48,250 nt of DNA from Chloroflexota bacterium (GCA_026707745.1 JAPOWG010000051.1:1-48250), one strand, 5' to 3'; positions 16,417 through 25,080 are shown, counted from the first letter of the stretch. Notes: generated by a model from the sequence alone, not told the origin. Translations and numbers: made by a program.

Positions 16417-17567
16417 ATCGCGATTGCTTTGTCCTGCTTATCCGCTATCAACGAGGCGTAGAGTTCGATCACCTCGTCCATGATGGCATCCCAGGTCTGG
16501 GTCTCGGCATAGGCGCGGGCTTGGGCGCCCATGTGACGCATGTTATCCCGGTCCCCGGCGATCTTGCTGATGCCTTCCGCCAGGGCGCGTGTATCGCCAC
16601 TTTCGAAGGTGTAACCGGTTTTGCCCTCAGTCACGATATCGCTGACCCCGCCAACACGGGAAGCGACAACCGGCAGTCCGGCCGCCATGGCTTCAATGAC
16701 GACCAGGCCGAATGTCTCCAGGCGCGATGGGAAGACAAAAATGTCGGCGCTGGCATAGGCTTGTGACAGTCTTTCGCCGCGCAAATATCCCATGAAACTG
16801 ACGGGCAGGCCGGCGAAGGCGCGTTCCAGGGCCGGGCGCGCTGGTCCATCCCCTACCAATACCAGCCGTGTTTTTGGCAGGCTTTCCAGGGCGAGGCGTA
16901 TGTGCTCGATCTGCTTCTCGTCGGAAAGCCGTCCGACGTAGATCAGTACCGTTTCATCCGGATTGCCACCTGTCATTTCGTCGCGCATCGCCGCCGAACG
17001 GAAGCGGGGGTGGAATGTCCCTGCGTCAACACCGCGGCGCCACAAACCGACATTGCTGATGCCGAGCTTTTGCATTTGGCTTTGCACCAGTTTGGAAGGC
17101 GCCAGGCTGTAGTCCGACCAATTGAAGATATTCTTGGTCAATTCGTCGATGATTGGCCGCGTAAAGCCAAGATCGAAAAGACCAATGCTGAATTGCTTGG
17201 CCAGTCGCGCATAGTCGAGATGAAAAGAGGTTAGGGTCGGTACGCCCATCCACTTAAGCATGCCCATGGTCGGGATGCCGGTCATCACCGGGTGGAATAG
17301 ATGTGCGACATCCGGATTGAAGGCTGCCAAATCGCGAAAGAGCGCCAGCGTGGCAAAGCCGAGGCGCGCTTCGGGGTAAAGCGGAAGGGACAGGCTGGGC
17401 AAACTGCAGATCGGCACGTCCTTGTAACGTCGGCCGTCCCCATAGCGCGGCGCAATGATCAGCGCTTCGACGCCGCGCCTGGACAAGTGATCCAGCAGCA
17501 AGCAGGTCACCTTGACGATGCCATCGACCTTGGGCAGGAAGGTCTCGGTTATGATGGCTACACGCAT
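16413..17567 (-). CDS. Glycosyltransferase family 4 (mannosyltransferase-like)
   Basis: A 384-residue GT-B fold glycosyltransferase, cytoplasmic or membrane-associated. The N-terminus MRVAIITETFLPKVDGIVKV is characteristic of GT4 enzymes of the PimB/MgtA/SqdX type that glycosylate lipids. The C-terminal donor-binding half has LIYVGRLSDEKQ, the E-x7-E motif in ETFGLVVIE, and GLPVVASRVGGVSDIV. I chose ATG 17567 because it starts exactly at the conserved first strand; the frame is open to 17624. TAG at 16413-16415 overlaps the TAA of the convergent phosphatase gene. Donor sugar and acceptor are not known. Confidence 0.92.
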   Translation of the reverse strand: MRVAIITETFLPKVDGIVKVTCLLLDHLSRRGVEALIIAPRYGDGRRYKDVPICSLPSLSLPLYPEARLGFATLALFRDLAAFNPDVAHLFHPVMTGIPTMGMLKWMGVPTLTSFHLDYARLAKQFSIGLFDLGFTRPIIDELTKNIFNWSDYSLAPSKLVQSQMQKLGISNVGLWRRGVDAGTFHPRFRSAAMRDEMTGGNPDETVLIYVGRLSDEKQIEHIRLALESLPKTRLVLVGDGPARPALERAFAGLPVSFMGYLRGERLSQAYASADIFVFPSRLETFGLVVIEAMAAGLPVVASRVGGVSDIVTEGKTGYTFESGDTRALAEGISKIAGDRDNMRHMGAQARAYAETQTWDAIMDEVIELYASLIADKQDKAIAI

Positions 17568-17658
17568 CGGAATCTCACTGGTGAAACTGCCCATAGTTTT
17601 ACCACAACAGCGTGAAGAGGTCATCGTCTTGATACGATCCCGTTTGCCGGGCTCTGAT

Positions 17659-17686
17659 TTGGGAAGCCGCCGGTTCGTGATATAAT
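17659..17686 (+). promoter_or_regulatory. Promoter candidate of the Uma2 gene
   Basis: TTGGGA (17659-17664), 16-bp spacer, then TATAAT (17681-17686) preceded by TGA, which makes it also an extended -10. It is 32 nt ahead of the start codon, with TAAGGG as ribosome binding site in between. Confidence 0.6.
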
Positions 17687-17718
17687 GGCGTGGAATATGG
17701 CAAGACTAAGGGTCGGAA

Positions 17719-18447
17719 ATGGCGGTAGAACGCTTGGGCAGCTTCCCCAAACCCCATTCATTTACGGTCGAAGAATATTTCGCTTTTGAAGAAAGAAGCG
17801 AGTTCAAGCACGAGTTCATCGATGGCGTGATCTATGACTGTGGTGATCCGTATCCAGAGTCGCCCGTTCACCCCGACTTCGTGCCGGGGCACCCAATGCC
17901 GCATTTGTTCACTGTTGCAGAGTATCTCGCCTTTGAAGCGGAGAGCGAGTTCAAGCATGAATTCATTGACGGAATCATTTACGACATGACCGGCGGAACG
18001 TTTTATCACAGCAAAATCAAGGTAAATGTTTTTCGCGCTCTGCTGCCGCAATTGGATGACAAGCTTTTTGAGATTCTAAACAGCGACATGTGCGTCAAGG
18101 TCGACTCCAAGCGCTATGTCTACCCGGATTTGAGCGTGGTCCGCGGCCAGCCGCAACTGGAAGACAACGACACCACCTTGCTCAATCCGGTCTTGGCGGT
18201 CGAAGTGACATCGCCGGCGTCGCAGGATTACGACCGCGTGGAGAAACGCGCATTCTATAGCGCGATTGCGTCCTTGCAAGCCTATCTCGTTATTGACCAG
18301 CATCGTGTCCATGTCGAATTGTACACGCGCCGCGAGGACGGCTGGCTCTGGCAGACTTTCGACAGCATGGAAGACATCGCGCGCTTGCGAGACTTGGGCT
18401 GCGACTTGGCGCTGGCGGCGATCTATCGCGCCATCAGCTTCCCCTAG
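17719..18447 (+). CDS. Uma2 family endonuclease with duplicated N-terminal segment
   Basis: A 242-residue member of the Uma2 (DUF820) group, PD-(D/E)XK-fold putative nucleases abundant in Cyanobacteria and Chloroflexota. The catalytic region contains YPDLSVV (Asp near residue 137) and PVLAVEVTSP (Glu/Val/Thr block), followed by YDRVEKRAFYSAI. The N-terminal module is doubled: residues 13-40 and 62-89 are near copies (FTVEEYFAFEERSEFKHEF versus FTVAEYLAFEAESEFKHEF). Normal family members, about 190 residues, have one such segment, and the extra 49 residues account for the unusual length. The natural function of this family is not established. The next gene follows after 16 nt. Confidence 0.88.
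   Translation: MAVERLGSFPKPHSFTVEEYFAFEERSEFKHEFIDGVIYDCGDPYPESPVHPDFVPGHPMPHLFTVAEYLAFEAESEFKHEFIDGIIYDMTGGTFYHSKIKVNVFRALLPQLDDKLFEILNSDMCVKVDSKRYVYPDLSVVRGQPQLEDNDTTLLNPVLAVEVTSPASQDYDRVEKRAFYSAIASLQAYLVIDQHRVHVELYTRREDGWLWQTFDSMEDIARLRDLGCDLALAAIYRAISFP
17755..17985 (+). repeat. Tandem 84-bp in-frame repeats inside the Uma2 gene
   Basis: Units at 17755-17838 and 17902-17985 start 147 bp apart and encode the same 28-residue segment. Most DNA differences are synonymous (for example GAGTTCAAGCACGAG versus GAGTTCAAGCATGAA), so the duplication is not brand new and the second copy has stayed under coding selection. Confidence 0.85.
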
Positions 18448-18463
18448 CAGCAAATAGATCACC

Positions 18464-19384
18464 ATGACCGCAGACGCGACAACACGACAGCGCGCCATCG
18501 ACAGAATCAGATCGGACGATCGCTCGCCCATGGAGAACTTGCCCTATTGGGCGCGGGCGACCAATCCCATTGTACGGCGTCATTTGGGTCTCTACTGGCG
18601 CACCTTGCCGCCGGAGTTCGAGCCTATCCTCTATACCTGCGGCTTCTGGCTGGCCGCGCTGTTGCTGGGAATCTTCTTTCCCTTCGTCACGGATCTGGCG
18701 ACCACAGTGATCGTGGTTTCCGTGCTGGTCATCCCGGTGGGCATGATTTTCTACCTGCGCGCGCTCTTTTCCGTGGCTGCCAATTCCGCCTCCGCCATGG
18801 CGGACGAAATTCGCAACAACACCATGCAACTGTTGATGTCGACGCCGATGTCGCTGGATCAGATCTTTTTGGGCAAGGTGGCCGCTTCGCTCTGGCGCAA
18901 GATGGACGATCTGATCTTGATCGTGCAGGGCGCGGCGATCTTCGGCCCGCCCTTGATCATCATGCATTACGCCGGCTTGTTCCCCTTGCGCGAATCGGGA
19001 CCGGTCACATACTTGCTGATCATCGCCATGACGCTGGTGTCCATGCTGCGGCTGGTGCTGGAGCCCTTGATGTTTGGGATGGTCGGCGTGGGCATTGGGG
19101 CATTTGTGCCTTTTCGCAGCATCGCCATGACCTCGTCGGTGGCATTTGTGGCCTTTTATTTTCTGCTCATGATCATGCTGCAGCAACTGAATATCGACTT
19201 CCTGGCTGCGGCGTTGGACGCGGTAAAGGGCGCGACGGAGTTGACGCTTGATGTCGCGAATCTGCGGCTGGCGCTGGCGGTGGGGTCGACCGTGTTTATC
19301 GAGTTGCTGCTGCCGGTGTTGGTTCCGCTTGGGCTGATTCGGCTGGTGATCGGCTTGCTCACGCGGCAGTTGCGGGAGAATTAG
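18464..19384 (+). CDS. ABC-2-like multi-pass membrane protein
   Basis: A 306-residue integral membrane protein with about six hydrophobic segments: near residues 55-75, 80-105, 150-170, 185-215, 215-240 and 270-295. The cytosolic-looking stretch MADEIRNNTMQLLMSTPMS followed by LDQIFLGKVAASLWR resembles the coupling region of ABC-2 transporter permeases ('E...GT...LL.TPLS..EI..GK'). No ATPase gene is adjacent, so assignment to ABC-2 transport is tentative. ATG 18464 has only a weak upstream site; an ATG at 18530 is possible. It probably shares the Uma2 transcript. Confidence 0.72.
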   Translation: MTADATTRQRAIDRIRSDDRSPMENLPYWARATNPIVRRHLGLYWRTLPPEFEPILYTCGFWLAALLLGIFFPFVTDLATTVIVVSVLVIPVGMIFYLRALFSVAANSASAMADEIRNNTMQLLMSTPMSLDQIFLGKVAASLWRKMDDLILIVQGAAIFGPPLIIMHYAGLFPLRESGPVTYLLIIAMTLVSMLRLVLEPLMFGMVGVGIGAFVPFRSIAMTSSVAFVAFYFLLMIMLQQLNIDFLAAALDAVKGATELTLDVANLRLALAVGSTVFIELLLPVLVPLGLIRLVIGLLTRQLREN

Positions 19385-19407
19385 TCACTCCGCACACCGC
19401 ACGAATC

Positions 19408-21660
19408 TCAAATCTTGACGAGGCGCCCGTTGCGCAATTGGAGATTCGGACCGTTCTTCTCGGCAGCGAGCAGATAGTGCGCCAGTTCAACACCAGCCTG
19501 CTTGTCGATGGACGTATTGCTAGAGTTCCAGGATTTAGCTGGTTCAATGCAGTTCTGACAGCCGGAGCGGCAGGGGCATTTCTCAGCAACCTCGATGCCT
19601 TTTCGCAGCACAGTCGGCCAAACTTCGAAAAACTTGCGTGCAACGCCGATGCCACCTTCGTAGTTTTCGTAATAGTAGACTGTCAGACCATCCTTGAGTG
19701 TCGACCAGGTGCTGGTATCGAAACGGTCGGCGGGGATAACAAACATAGCCCCTACGCGAAGGATATTCTCCAAAGCGCCGATGCCCTCTACATTGCCATT
19801 TTCCGCTGGAACATCAAACCATACTGCGTGCATATTGTTCTGGTACAGTGCTTCCGATGAACGGCGCGATTCTCGCACTTCTTCGCTGCGCTCGTCTACC
19901 AAGTTATAGCCGGTGAAATTTTGCGTGATGTTCAGCTTGCCATATATTACTTGCAAGTCCCCATACGCGAACCCATCCATCAGTTGATTGCGATACAGAG
20001 CTGTATAAAATCCAGCATCGGTTCTTAGGTTCGGCTCAGCTTCTTCCAAGATGATCGCGTCTTCTTCGTGTGCGCGGACACGATACTTCCTTCCGAAGAA
20101 AGTGAATATGGCACCGGTGTAGGCTTCCCGGAAGCGGCGAACTTCCGAAATTTGTCCTACCTCTTCTCTACCGCGCTTCAGCTTGTAGGAACGTCCAATG
20201 CTGCCGCGCAGGTTCATGTAATACTGTGGGTGATAGTTTTTGATCGGCTCGCCCCCATCCAGAATGCAGGCATCATAAAACGCGCTGCCCAGCACCTGTT
20301 TGTCAGCCTCTTGCAATTTTCCGGCAGTCTCCTGCACCAATGCCGGAAGGTGATTCTCAATTAATTGCTCATTGTTAGGGTCCACAACCAAATGGTCAAA
20401 TGGACGATCCAGGAAAGCGCTGATATTGTTCACGAAAAACTGGTCGATGGGATCATTCATAGCATAGAAAAGTACGAAAGCATCCCTGTCCCAACCTCGG
20501 CCGGCCCTCCCAATTTGCTGCCAAGCGGACATGATATTGGATGGGAAGCCTGCCAAAACAACCCCATCTAGTCCACCGACATCTAACCCTAGTTCCAAAG
20601 CGTTGGTCGTGAATATGACGCGCGTTTCGCCATCTTTGATTTTCTGCTGAATATCCTGTCGAGTATTGTGCTTAAGGTCAGCGTGAAAGATTGATAGCTG
20701 ATTATCATCATAGCCAAGGTCCTTGGCCCGAGTTTGGCAATTGCGGAAGGCATCTTCCAGGAAGCGCTTGGTCGGGCAGAAGATTAGCGCTTGCAAACCT
20801 GATTGCAAAATGGCCATCGCGGCGTTTTCGATACGCAGTTGGAAAATAGCCCGATAAAGGTGTTCGGGTATTTCAGGCTTGACGAAAAGGAAGTGGCGTA
20901 GAGGCCGTAGCACGTTACGTGCTTGCACCAAATTGACATCCCGTCCAGTGAGGTTCTTGGCATGTTCGACCGGGTTGGCACAAGTCGCTGTGGATAGGAA
21001 TACCCGCGGATGCGCACCCAACCGCTCTAACTGCAAGAAGAAGCGCCGTAGCAACAATGCCACATTGCTGCCAAAAAAACCGCGATATTCGTGCATTTCA
21101 TCAATTACGATAAAACGCAGATTGCATAAGAAACTTCTCCATTTATCCGCATAAGCCAGAAACGAACTATTCAGGTATTCTGGATTGGTCAGCAGAATCT
21201 GCGGCGGGGCAGCGCGCATTGCGTCTTTGTGCTCCTTATCTGTATCACCGTCGTAGGGCCAAGACTCGATACCAAGCGGCCCGCAGATTTCCCGTAGTTG
21301 CAGGCGCTGGTCGAATGCCAACGCTTTCATCGGATAAATCATCAAGGCATGGGCGCTATGGTCCTTCAGCAATGCATGCAGCATTGGCGCGGTGAACGCG
21401 AGCGTCTTTCCGCTGGCTGTTGGCGACTCGAGTACAATATCGTAGTCCTCCAGTGAACGCATTATCGCCTCTGCTTGATGCAGATATGGCTTCCGAATTT
21501 GCGCCTGTAGCAGAGACTCGCGCAGGTGCGGATTCAACTCAAGTGGCCAGCCTTCCGCTCGCTCCGGTTTTATTCTTTCGACAACACCCTGCTGCATATC
21601 ATCGTCAGATCGCAACGCATCAAACTCATAGAGTGCTGTCATCAGATTCTCGAAATTCAT
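19408..21660 (-). CDS. mrfA: MrfA/YprA-type DEAD/H-box DNA helicase with DUF1998 cysteine cluster
   Basis: A 750-residue superfamily 2 helicase. In Bacillus subtilis, MrfA (YprA, about 750 residues) is a 3'-5' DNA helicase acting in mitomycin-damage repair. Visible motifs: ESPTASGKT (motif I, near residue 80), DEMHEYRG (motif II), STATCANP (motif III), TTNALELGLDVGGLD (motif V) and QQIGRAGR (motif VI). The C-terminal DUF1998 region carries the four-cysteine cluster CPCRSGCQNC. A strong AAGGAGG (21669-21675) sets ATG 21660, and the longer open frame to 21741 is discarded. A dyad overlaps the -10-like element upstream. The stop is 23 nt from that of the convergent membrane-protein gene. Confidence 0.93.
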   Translation of the reverse strand: MNFENLMTALYEFDALRSDDDMQQGVVERIKPERAEGWPLELNPHLRESLLQAQIRKPYLHQAEAIMRSLEDYDIVLESPTASGKTLAFTAPMLHALLKDHSAHALMIYPMKALAFDQRLQLREICGPLGIESWPYDGDTDKEHKDAMRAAPPQILLTNPEYLNSSFLAYADKWRSFLCNLRFIVIDEMHEYRGFFGSNVALLLRRFFLQLERLGAHPRVFLSTATCANPVEHAKNLTGRDVNLVQARNVLRPLRHFLFVKPEIPEHLYRAIFQLRIENAAMAILQSGLQALIFCPTKRFLEDAFRNCQTRAKDLGYDDNQLSIFHADLKHNTRQDIQQKIKDGETRVIFTTNALELGLDVGGLDGVVLAGFPSNIMSAWQQIGRAGRGWDRDAFVLFYAMNDPIDQFFVNNISAFLDRPFDHLVVDPNNEQLIENHLPALVQETAGKLQEADKQVLGSAFYDACILDGGEPIKNYHPQYYMNLRGSIGRSYKLKRGREEVGQISEVRRFREAYTGAIFTFFGRKYRVRAHEEDAIILEEAEPNLRTDAGFYTALYRNQLMDGFAYGDLQVIYGKLNITQNFTGYNLVDERSEEVRESRRSSEALYQNNMHAVWFDVPAENGNVEGIGALENILRVGAMFVIPADRFDTSTWSTLKDGLTVYYYENYEGGIGVARKFFEVWPTVLRKGIEVAEKCPCRSGCQNCIEPAKSWNSSNTSIDKQAGVELAHYLLAAEKNGPNLQLRNGRLVKI

Positions 21661-21693
21661 CCGCTTTCCCTCCTTCTTATTACTAACCAATAC

Positions 21694-21712
21694 ACTGTTC
21701 CTAAACAGTATA
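21694..21712 (-). promoter_or_regulatory. Dyad operator overlapping -10 of the helicase gene
   Basis: ACTGTT-CCTA-AACAGT (plus strand 21694-21709) is a perfect 6-bp inverted repeat. It overlaps a minus-strand TATACT (21707-21712), about 47 nt upstream of the helicase start. No clear -35 box is seen. The placement suggests a repressor site at the promoter. Confidence 0.5.
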
Positions 21713-21765
21713 CGGGAAATATTACTGGAGGTTTCCCCCAATATTTGGAGTGTTGGATTTGGCGA

Positions 21766-21831
21766 CCCTTTGCCGCGCCTGGCGTCAGCGCGGATGAAGT
21801 GGCACAGGAAGAAGATGAAGAGTGTCGGCGG
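21766..21831 (-). pseudogene. Remnant of a sugar ABC permease 3' end
   Basis: This 66-bp stretch aligns with the last codons of the intact permease at 23184-24047. It translates as PTLFIFFLCHFIR, against PTLFIFIFLQRYFIRG in the intact gene, and then loses frame through a 2-nt deletion near the end. A 6-nt (two-codon) deletion is also present. It lies just downstream of the PHP hydrolase gene on the same strand, with no further permease sequence around it. It is a decayed fragment from a second transporter copy or a local duplication. Confidence 0.7.
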
Positions 21832-21858
21832 AAAACTAATAGTAATAATACGGTGCTG

Positions 21859-22776
21859 TCACCACAGCCAGACCGGATTCGTCCAGGCTCGCCCGCCGCA
21901 TTCATCCCGCACCGTCACGCGCAGCCAGCGTGAATCGACATTGCTCAAGTCGAACTCGGCGCCTCCCAGCGCCCCGCCGCTGACTTGCCGCGCGCCCGCC
22001 TGCTCACTCGTGACCAGGACCTGCCTCGCTGGCGAGCACTCAACCACCAACTTGTCGCTCCCCCGAAACTCGACATGATGCAACTGTGGGCCCGTGCTGG
22101 CGTAGTAGTGCCCGGCCTTGAGGGCCCGCAGCACGGCCTCGGGCGTGAGAACTTCGGCCTTGACATGAACCCATCCGCACATGAAATCGCCGATGTCTCC
22201 CACCGTGTGGAAGTCGTCAACGGCGATGGCGCCGACCCGATGTCCGCGATGCAGAAGCATGTCAATGAAATGCCAACTCGCGCCTCGGTCGCTCTTCACA
22301 TCGCCGGACCCGTTGTAACACTCGACCGCGTCGGCCGCGCCCAGCGTTTCAAAGTCGGCCACAGTCTGGGCATACCAATTGGGATGCGTCGCCGCCACGA
22401 AAGCGCCGGCTTCCTGCGCCCGCGCCGCGACACTGGCGCCGCTGTCGCCCGGGCGATACGTCTCGAAGTCCAGCGGCAGCCCAACCGCCAGCAGATGCCA
22501 GGCCGAGCCCGACTCGATCCGCCCCGGATGCAGTTCGGCGCCTATCAGCGTGGTGAAATCGTCACTGCGGAATTGCCGCGTATCGCTGATATCGTAGCCG
22601 TGAATGTCCGTACAGTGGTCTGTTAGCGCCACGAAGTCATAGCCGTTCTGACGATATTGCCGAACGTACTCGGCCGGGCTCCAGGCGCCGTCAGAGTTGG
22701 TCGAGTGACCATGCAAATTGCCGCGGTAGAAGCGCCCGGGCTGTGAAAAGGGAAGGCTGTCGATTGTAAAGCTCAT
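21859..22776 (-). CDS. PHP-domain metal-dependent hydrolase (CehA/McbA-like)
   Basis: A 305-residue protein of the PHP superfamily, trinuclear-metal phosphoesterase-like fold. Ligand motifs appear in order: NLHGHSTNSDG (residues 20-30), ALTDHCT, LIGAELH, AATHPNW and AVDDFH. The last 80 residues form a beta-rich tail. CehA/McbA-type members hydrolyse esters or phosphoesters of diverse small molecules. It has no signal peptide. It sits on the same strand directly downstream of the sugar transporter cluster, about 400 nt after the second permease, which hints at a role in handling the imported compound, but the gap makes this uncertain. Confidence 0.9.
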   Translation of the reverse strand: MSFTIDSLPFSQPGRFYRGNLHGHSTNSDGAWSPAEYVRQYRQNGYDFVALTDHCTDIHGYDISDTRQFRSDDFTTLIGAELHPGRIESGSAWHLLAVGLPLDFETYRPGDSGASVAARAQEAGAFVAATHPNWYAQTVADFETLGAADAVECYNGSGDVKSDRGASWHFIDMLLHRGHRVGAIAVDDFHTVGDIGDFMCGWVHVKAEVLTPEAVLRALKAGHYYASTGPQLHHVEFRGSDKLVVECSPARQVLVTSEQAGARQVSGGALGGAEFDLSNVDSRWLRVTVRDECGGRAWTNPVWLW

Positions 22777-23183
22777 ACGCTATCTCTCATTTCTGCAAAT
22801 GCGGATTCTGTTGCGTCGAGATCACAGGCCGTTCCGCTACCGTGTCATATGTCGCTCGGATATCGTTTCACATCCTGACGCCTTGCATCCCCGACTCGGG
22901 TACTCTAGCGCATAGCCTCCGCCCCTGCAAAGATCGGCGGAAAAGCGCAGGTCAAGCGAATCTTGCGCGCCCGACCTGCGCCCTTCCATTCCCCCAAATA
23001 ACCAGACGATCCGAGATATCATGGATCGCGCTGAACGGCCCGTTATCGGCACAGAACAGTCCCATACCCGTACCGGCCCATTCAATTATAGAGTGTAAAG
23101 GCCTAACCGCCAGACCCGGGAGAAAGTAGGCGTCGCGTAGGTGAAAGCGTCCGTTTGCGCCGCAAGGGGGCGCGAAGCGCAGG
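22777..23183. other. Gap between permease and PHP genes
   Basis: I see no gene here that I can support. On the minus strand a TATAAT-like element (23085-23090) could serve the PHP gene. A minus-strand frame around 22960-23090 reads GMGLFCADNGPFSAIHDISD before a stop; it looks more protein-like than chance but matches no family I recognise, and could be a gene remnant. Confidence 0.4.
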
Positions 23184-24047
23184 TTATCCCTTCACCGCGC
23201 CCAGCGTCAAGCCGCGGATGAAGTAGCGCTGGAGGAAGATGAAGATGAAGAGCGTCGGTAGTGAGCCAATCAGCGAGGCCGCCGCTTGCCCGCCCCAATC
23301 GACGGTGTATTGCCCGGTCAAGTTGAGGATGCCGACCATGATGGTACGGCTGTCGGCTTTTTGTGTCAGGATGAATGGCCACAGAAAGTCGTTCCAGATC
23401 CAGGTGAATTGCAGGGTGGCCAGCACCGCCAGCGCCGGCAGCGTCAATGGCAGCATGATGCGGAAAAAGATCTTGTATTCGTTGGCGCCGTCGATCAGCG
23501 CCGCTTCGCGCAGGGCATTAGGCACGATCTGGAAAAAGTTGCGCATGACCAGGGTGCAAATGGGGATGCCAAAGGCGGTGTGAATGATGATGACGGCCCA
23601 GATAGTGTCGTAAAGACCAATGTCATTCATGAGGCGGAAGACCGGGATTAAAGCGATCTGCGGTGGCAGGAACATGCCCGCCACGATAAAGATGAAGAGC
23701 AGGCCGTCGCCCCTGAAATTGTATTTGCCCAGTCCATAACCCGCCAGCGTGCCCAGCGCGATGGAAAATATGGAAGCGGGGATCGTTAACAGGAGCGAAT
23801 TGCCCAGGTACAAACCGAGATTGCCTTGTTCCGGATCCATAACCCGCGCGAAGTTTTCGCCCGCTAGGTTGGTCGGCGGCGTCCAGTATCCGCCGGCCGA
23901 GACCTCCGCCTGCGACTTGAATGCGGTAACAATCGCGCCATAGACTGGGGTCATGAACAGGATCAGCAGCAGGGTCAGCAGCAGATAGAGCAAGGCGTAT
24001 CCGAGCAGCCGCGTCCAGTTCATGGGCTTCTTTTGCGTTTCAGTCAT
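23184..24047 (-). CDS. Carbohydrate ABC transporter permease (MalG/UgpE type)
   Basis: A 287-residue inner-membrane permease with six predicted helices. The EAA loop that docks the ATPase is EAALIDGANEYKIFFRIMLP. The N-terminus is MTETQKKPMNWTRLLGYALLY and the C-terminus ends in YFIRGLTLGAVKG, both typical of MalG-type subunits of the CUT1 sugar transporter family. Its start overlaps the end of the MalF-type gene by 8 nt, so the two are coupled. No ATPase gene is present in the operon; a shared MsmX/UgpC-like ATPase elsewhere is expected. Confidence 0.95.
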   Translation of the reverse strand: MTETQKKPMNWTRLLGYALLYLLLTLLLILFMTPVYGAIVTAFKSQAEVSAGGYWTPPTNLAGENFARVMDPEQGNLGLYLGNSLLLTIPASIFSIALGTLAGYGLGKYNFRGDGLLFIFIVAGMFLPPQIALIPVFRLMNDIGLYDTIWAVIIIHTAFGIPICTLVMRNFFQIVPNALREAALIDGANEYKIFFRIMLPLTLPALAVLATLQFTWIWNDFLWPFILTQKADSRTIMVGILNLTGQYTVDWGGQAAASLIGSLPTLFIFIFLQRYFIRGLTLGAVKG

Positions 24048-24924
24048 AGAGTTCCTCCGCTTTGGAGGTTTGACGGAAATAAAGCGCGATGATCACCAGC
24101 GTCATAAGAAAGAGCACGACGGCGGCGGAGCTGCCATAACCCATTTTGTATTTGCTGAAAGATTCCTTGTACATGAAGACCGCAAGCGTATCGGAGCGGT
24201 TGAAAGGCCCGCCTTTAGTCATGACCCAGATGACTTCAAAGCTTTTCAGGGCGTTGATAGCCGTCAGCGCCAGGACAACTACTGTCGCAGGGCGCAGCAT
24301 GGGGATGATGACTTTGCGCAGGGTCTGCCAATAGTTGGCGCCATCGACCTTAGCCGATTCGATCAGGGGCGTTGGCACCGAGGTCAAGCCAGCCAGGAAG
24401 ATGACCATCGTCAGGCCGGTTTGCTGCCAGGTCCAGGCGATGAAGACAGCATAGAGCGCGGTGTTCGGGTTCGCCAGCCAGGCGGTTGCGAGATGATCTT
24501 GACCGACGGCGCGCAGGAAGATATTGACGATGCCCAACTTGGGATTGTAGAGCCATACCCAAATGATGCCGATGATGATGGGCGAGAGGCAGATCGGCAG
24601 GTAAAAGAGCGATTTGTAAATTGTGTTGAGGCGGCTTTTGCCCTGCAATGCAAGCGCCAGAGCCAAGCCTAGCAAGGTCGGCACGGTCATGGCCAGCACC
24701 GACCAGATCGCCGTATTCTTAATGGCGTTGCTGAAGAGGCGATCGGTGAAGATCTTTTCGAAGTTGCTGAGTCCGACGAAATTGAAGTCTACGCTGTACC
24801 CGCCCCAATCGGTCAAGGAATAGTAGAGCGAGTTCAGTGTGGGCAGAATGACAAAAATGAAATAAACGAGCAAGGGGAAGAGCAGGAAACTCGCAGGTAT
24901 AATCCATCCATGACGCCGTTGCAT
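24040..24924 (-). CDS. Carbohydrate ABC transporter permease (MalF/UgpA type)
   Basis: A 294-residue permease, partner of the following MalG-type subunit. Six helices are predicted, and the EAA loop is ESAKVDGANYWQTLRKVIIP at about 205-225. The first helix follows a basic N-terminus (MQRRHGWIIPASFLL), as in short CUT1 permeases lacking the large MalF periplasmic loop. It lies 156 nt downstream of the binding-protein gene, with two strong hairpins in between that probably lower expression of the permeases relative to the binding protein. Confidence 0.95.
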   Translation of the reverse strand: MQRRHGWIIPASFLLFPLLVYFIFVILPTLNSLYYSLTDWGGYSVDFNFVGLSNFEKIFTDRLFSNAIKNTAIWSVLAMTVPTLLGLALALALQGKSRLNTIYKSLFYLPICLSPIIIGIIWVWLYNPKLGIVNIFLRAVGQDHLATAWLANPNTALYAVFIAWTWQQTGLTMVIFLAGLTSVPTPLIESAKVDGANYWQTLRKVIIPMLRPATVVVLALTAINALKSFEVIWVMTKGGPFNRSDTLAVFMYKESFSKYKMGYGSSAAVVLFLMTLVIIALYFRQTSKAEELYD

Positions 24925-24993
24925 GGCACTTCCACGCGCTTCGCAGACAGTAACGAGAGGCGGTCAGCCCCCCGAAAACAATTGGACTTGTAG

Positions 24994-25014
24994 GGGCGGC
25001 TCAATGAGCCGCCC
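24994..25014. repeat. GC-rich palindromic repeat, second copy
   Basis: GGGCGGCTCA/TGAGCCGCCC around a single base, preceded by GTAGG. Same family as 5461-5480 in opposite orientation. It lies in the transcript between the binding-protein and permease genes. Confidence 0.75.
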
Positions 25015-25027
25015 TGTTTTGAGATTC

Positions 25028-25060
25028 GACATTGGGTTAGCCCCTGGCTAACCCAATGTC
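25028..25060 (-). terminator. Strong hairpin between binding-protein and permease genes
   Basis: A perfect 15-bp stem, GACATTGGGTTAGCC (25028-25042) with GGCTAACCCAATGTC (25046-25060), and a CCT loop. It starts 20 nt after the binding-protein stop codon. There is no T-tract on the minus-strand side, so it is more likely an RNA-stabilising or attenuating stem of the kind common after binding-protein genes than a full terminator. Confidence 0.6.
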
Positions 25061-25080
25061 TTTGCCGTGAACGATGCTAC

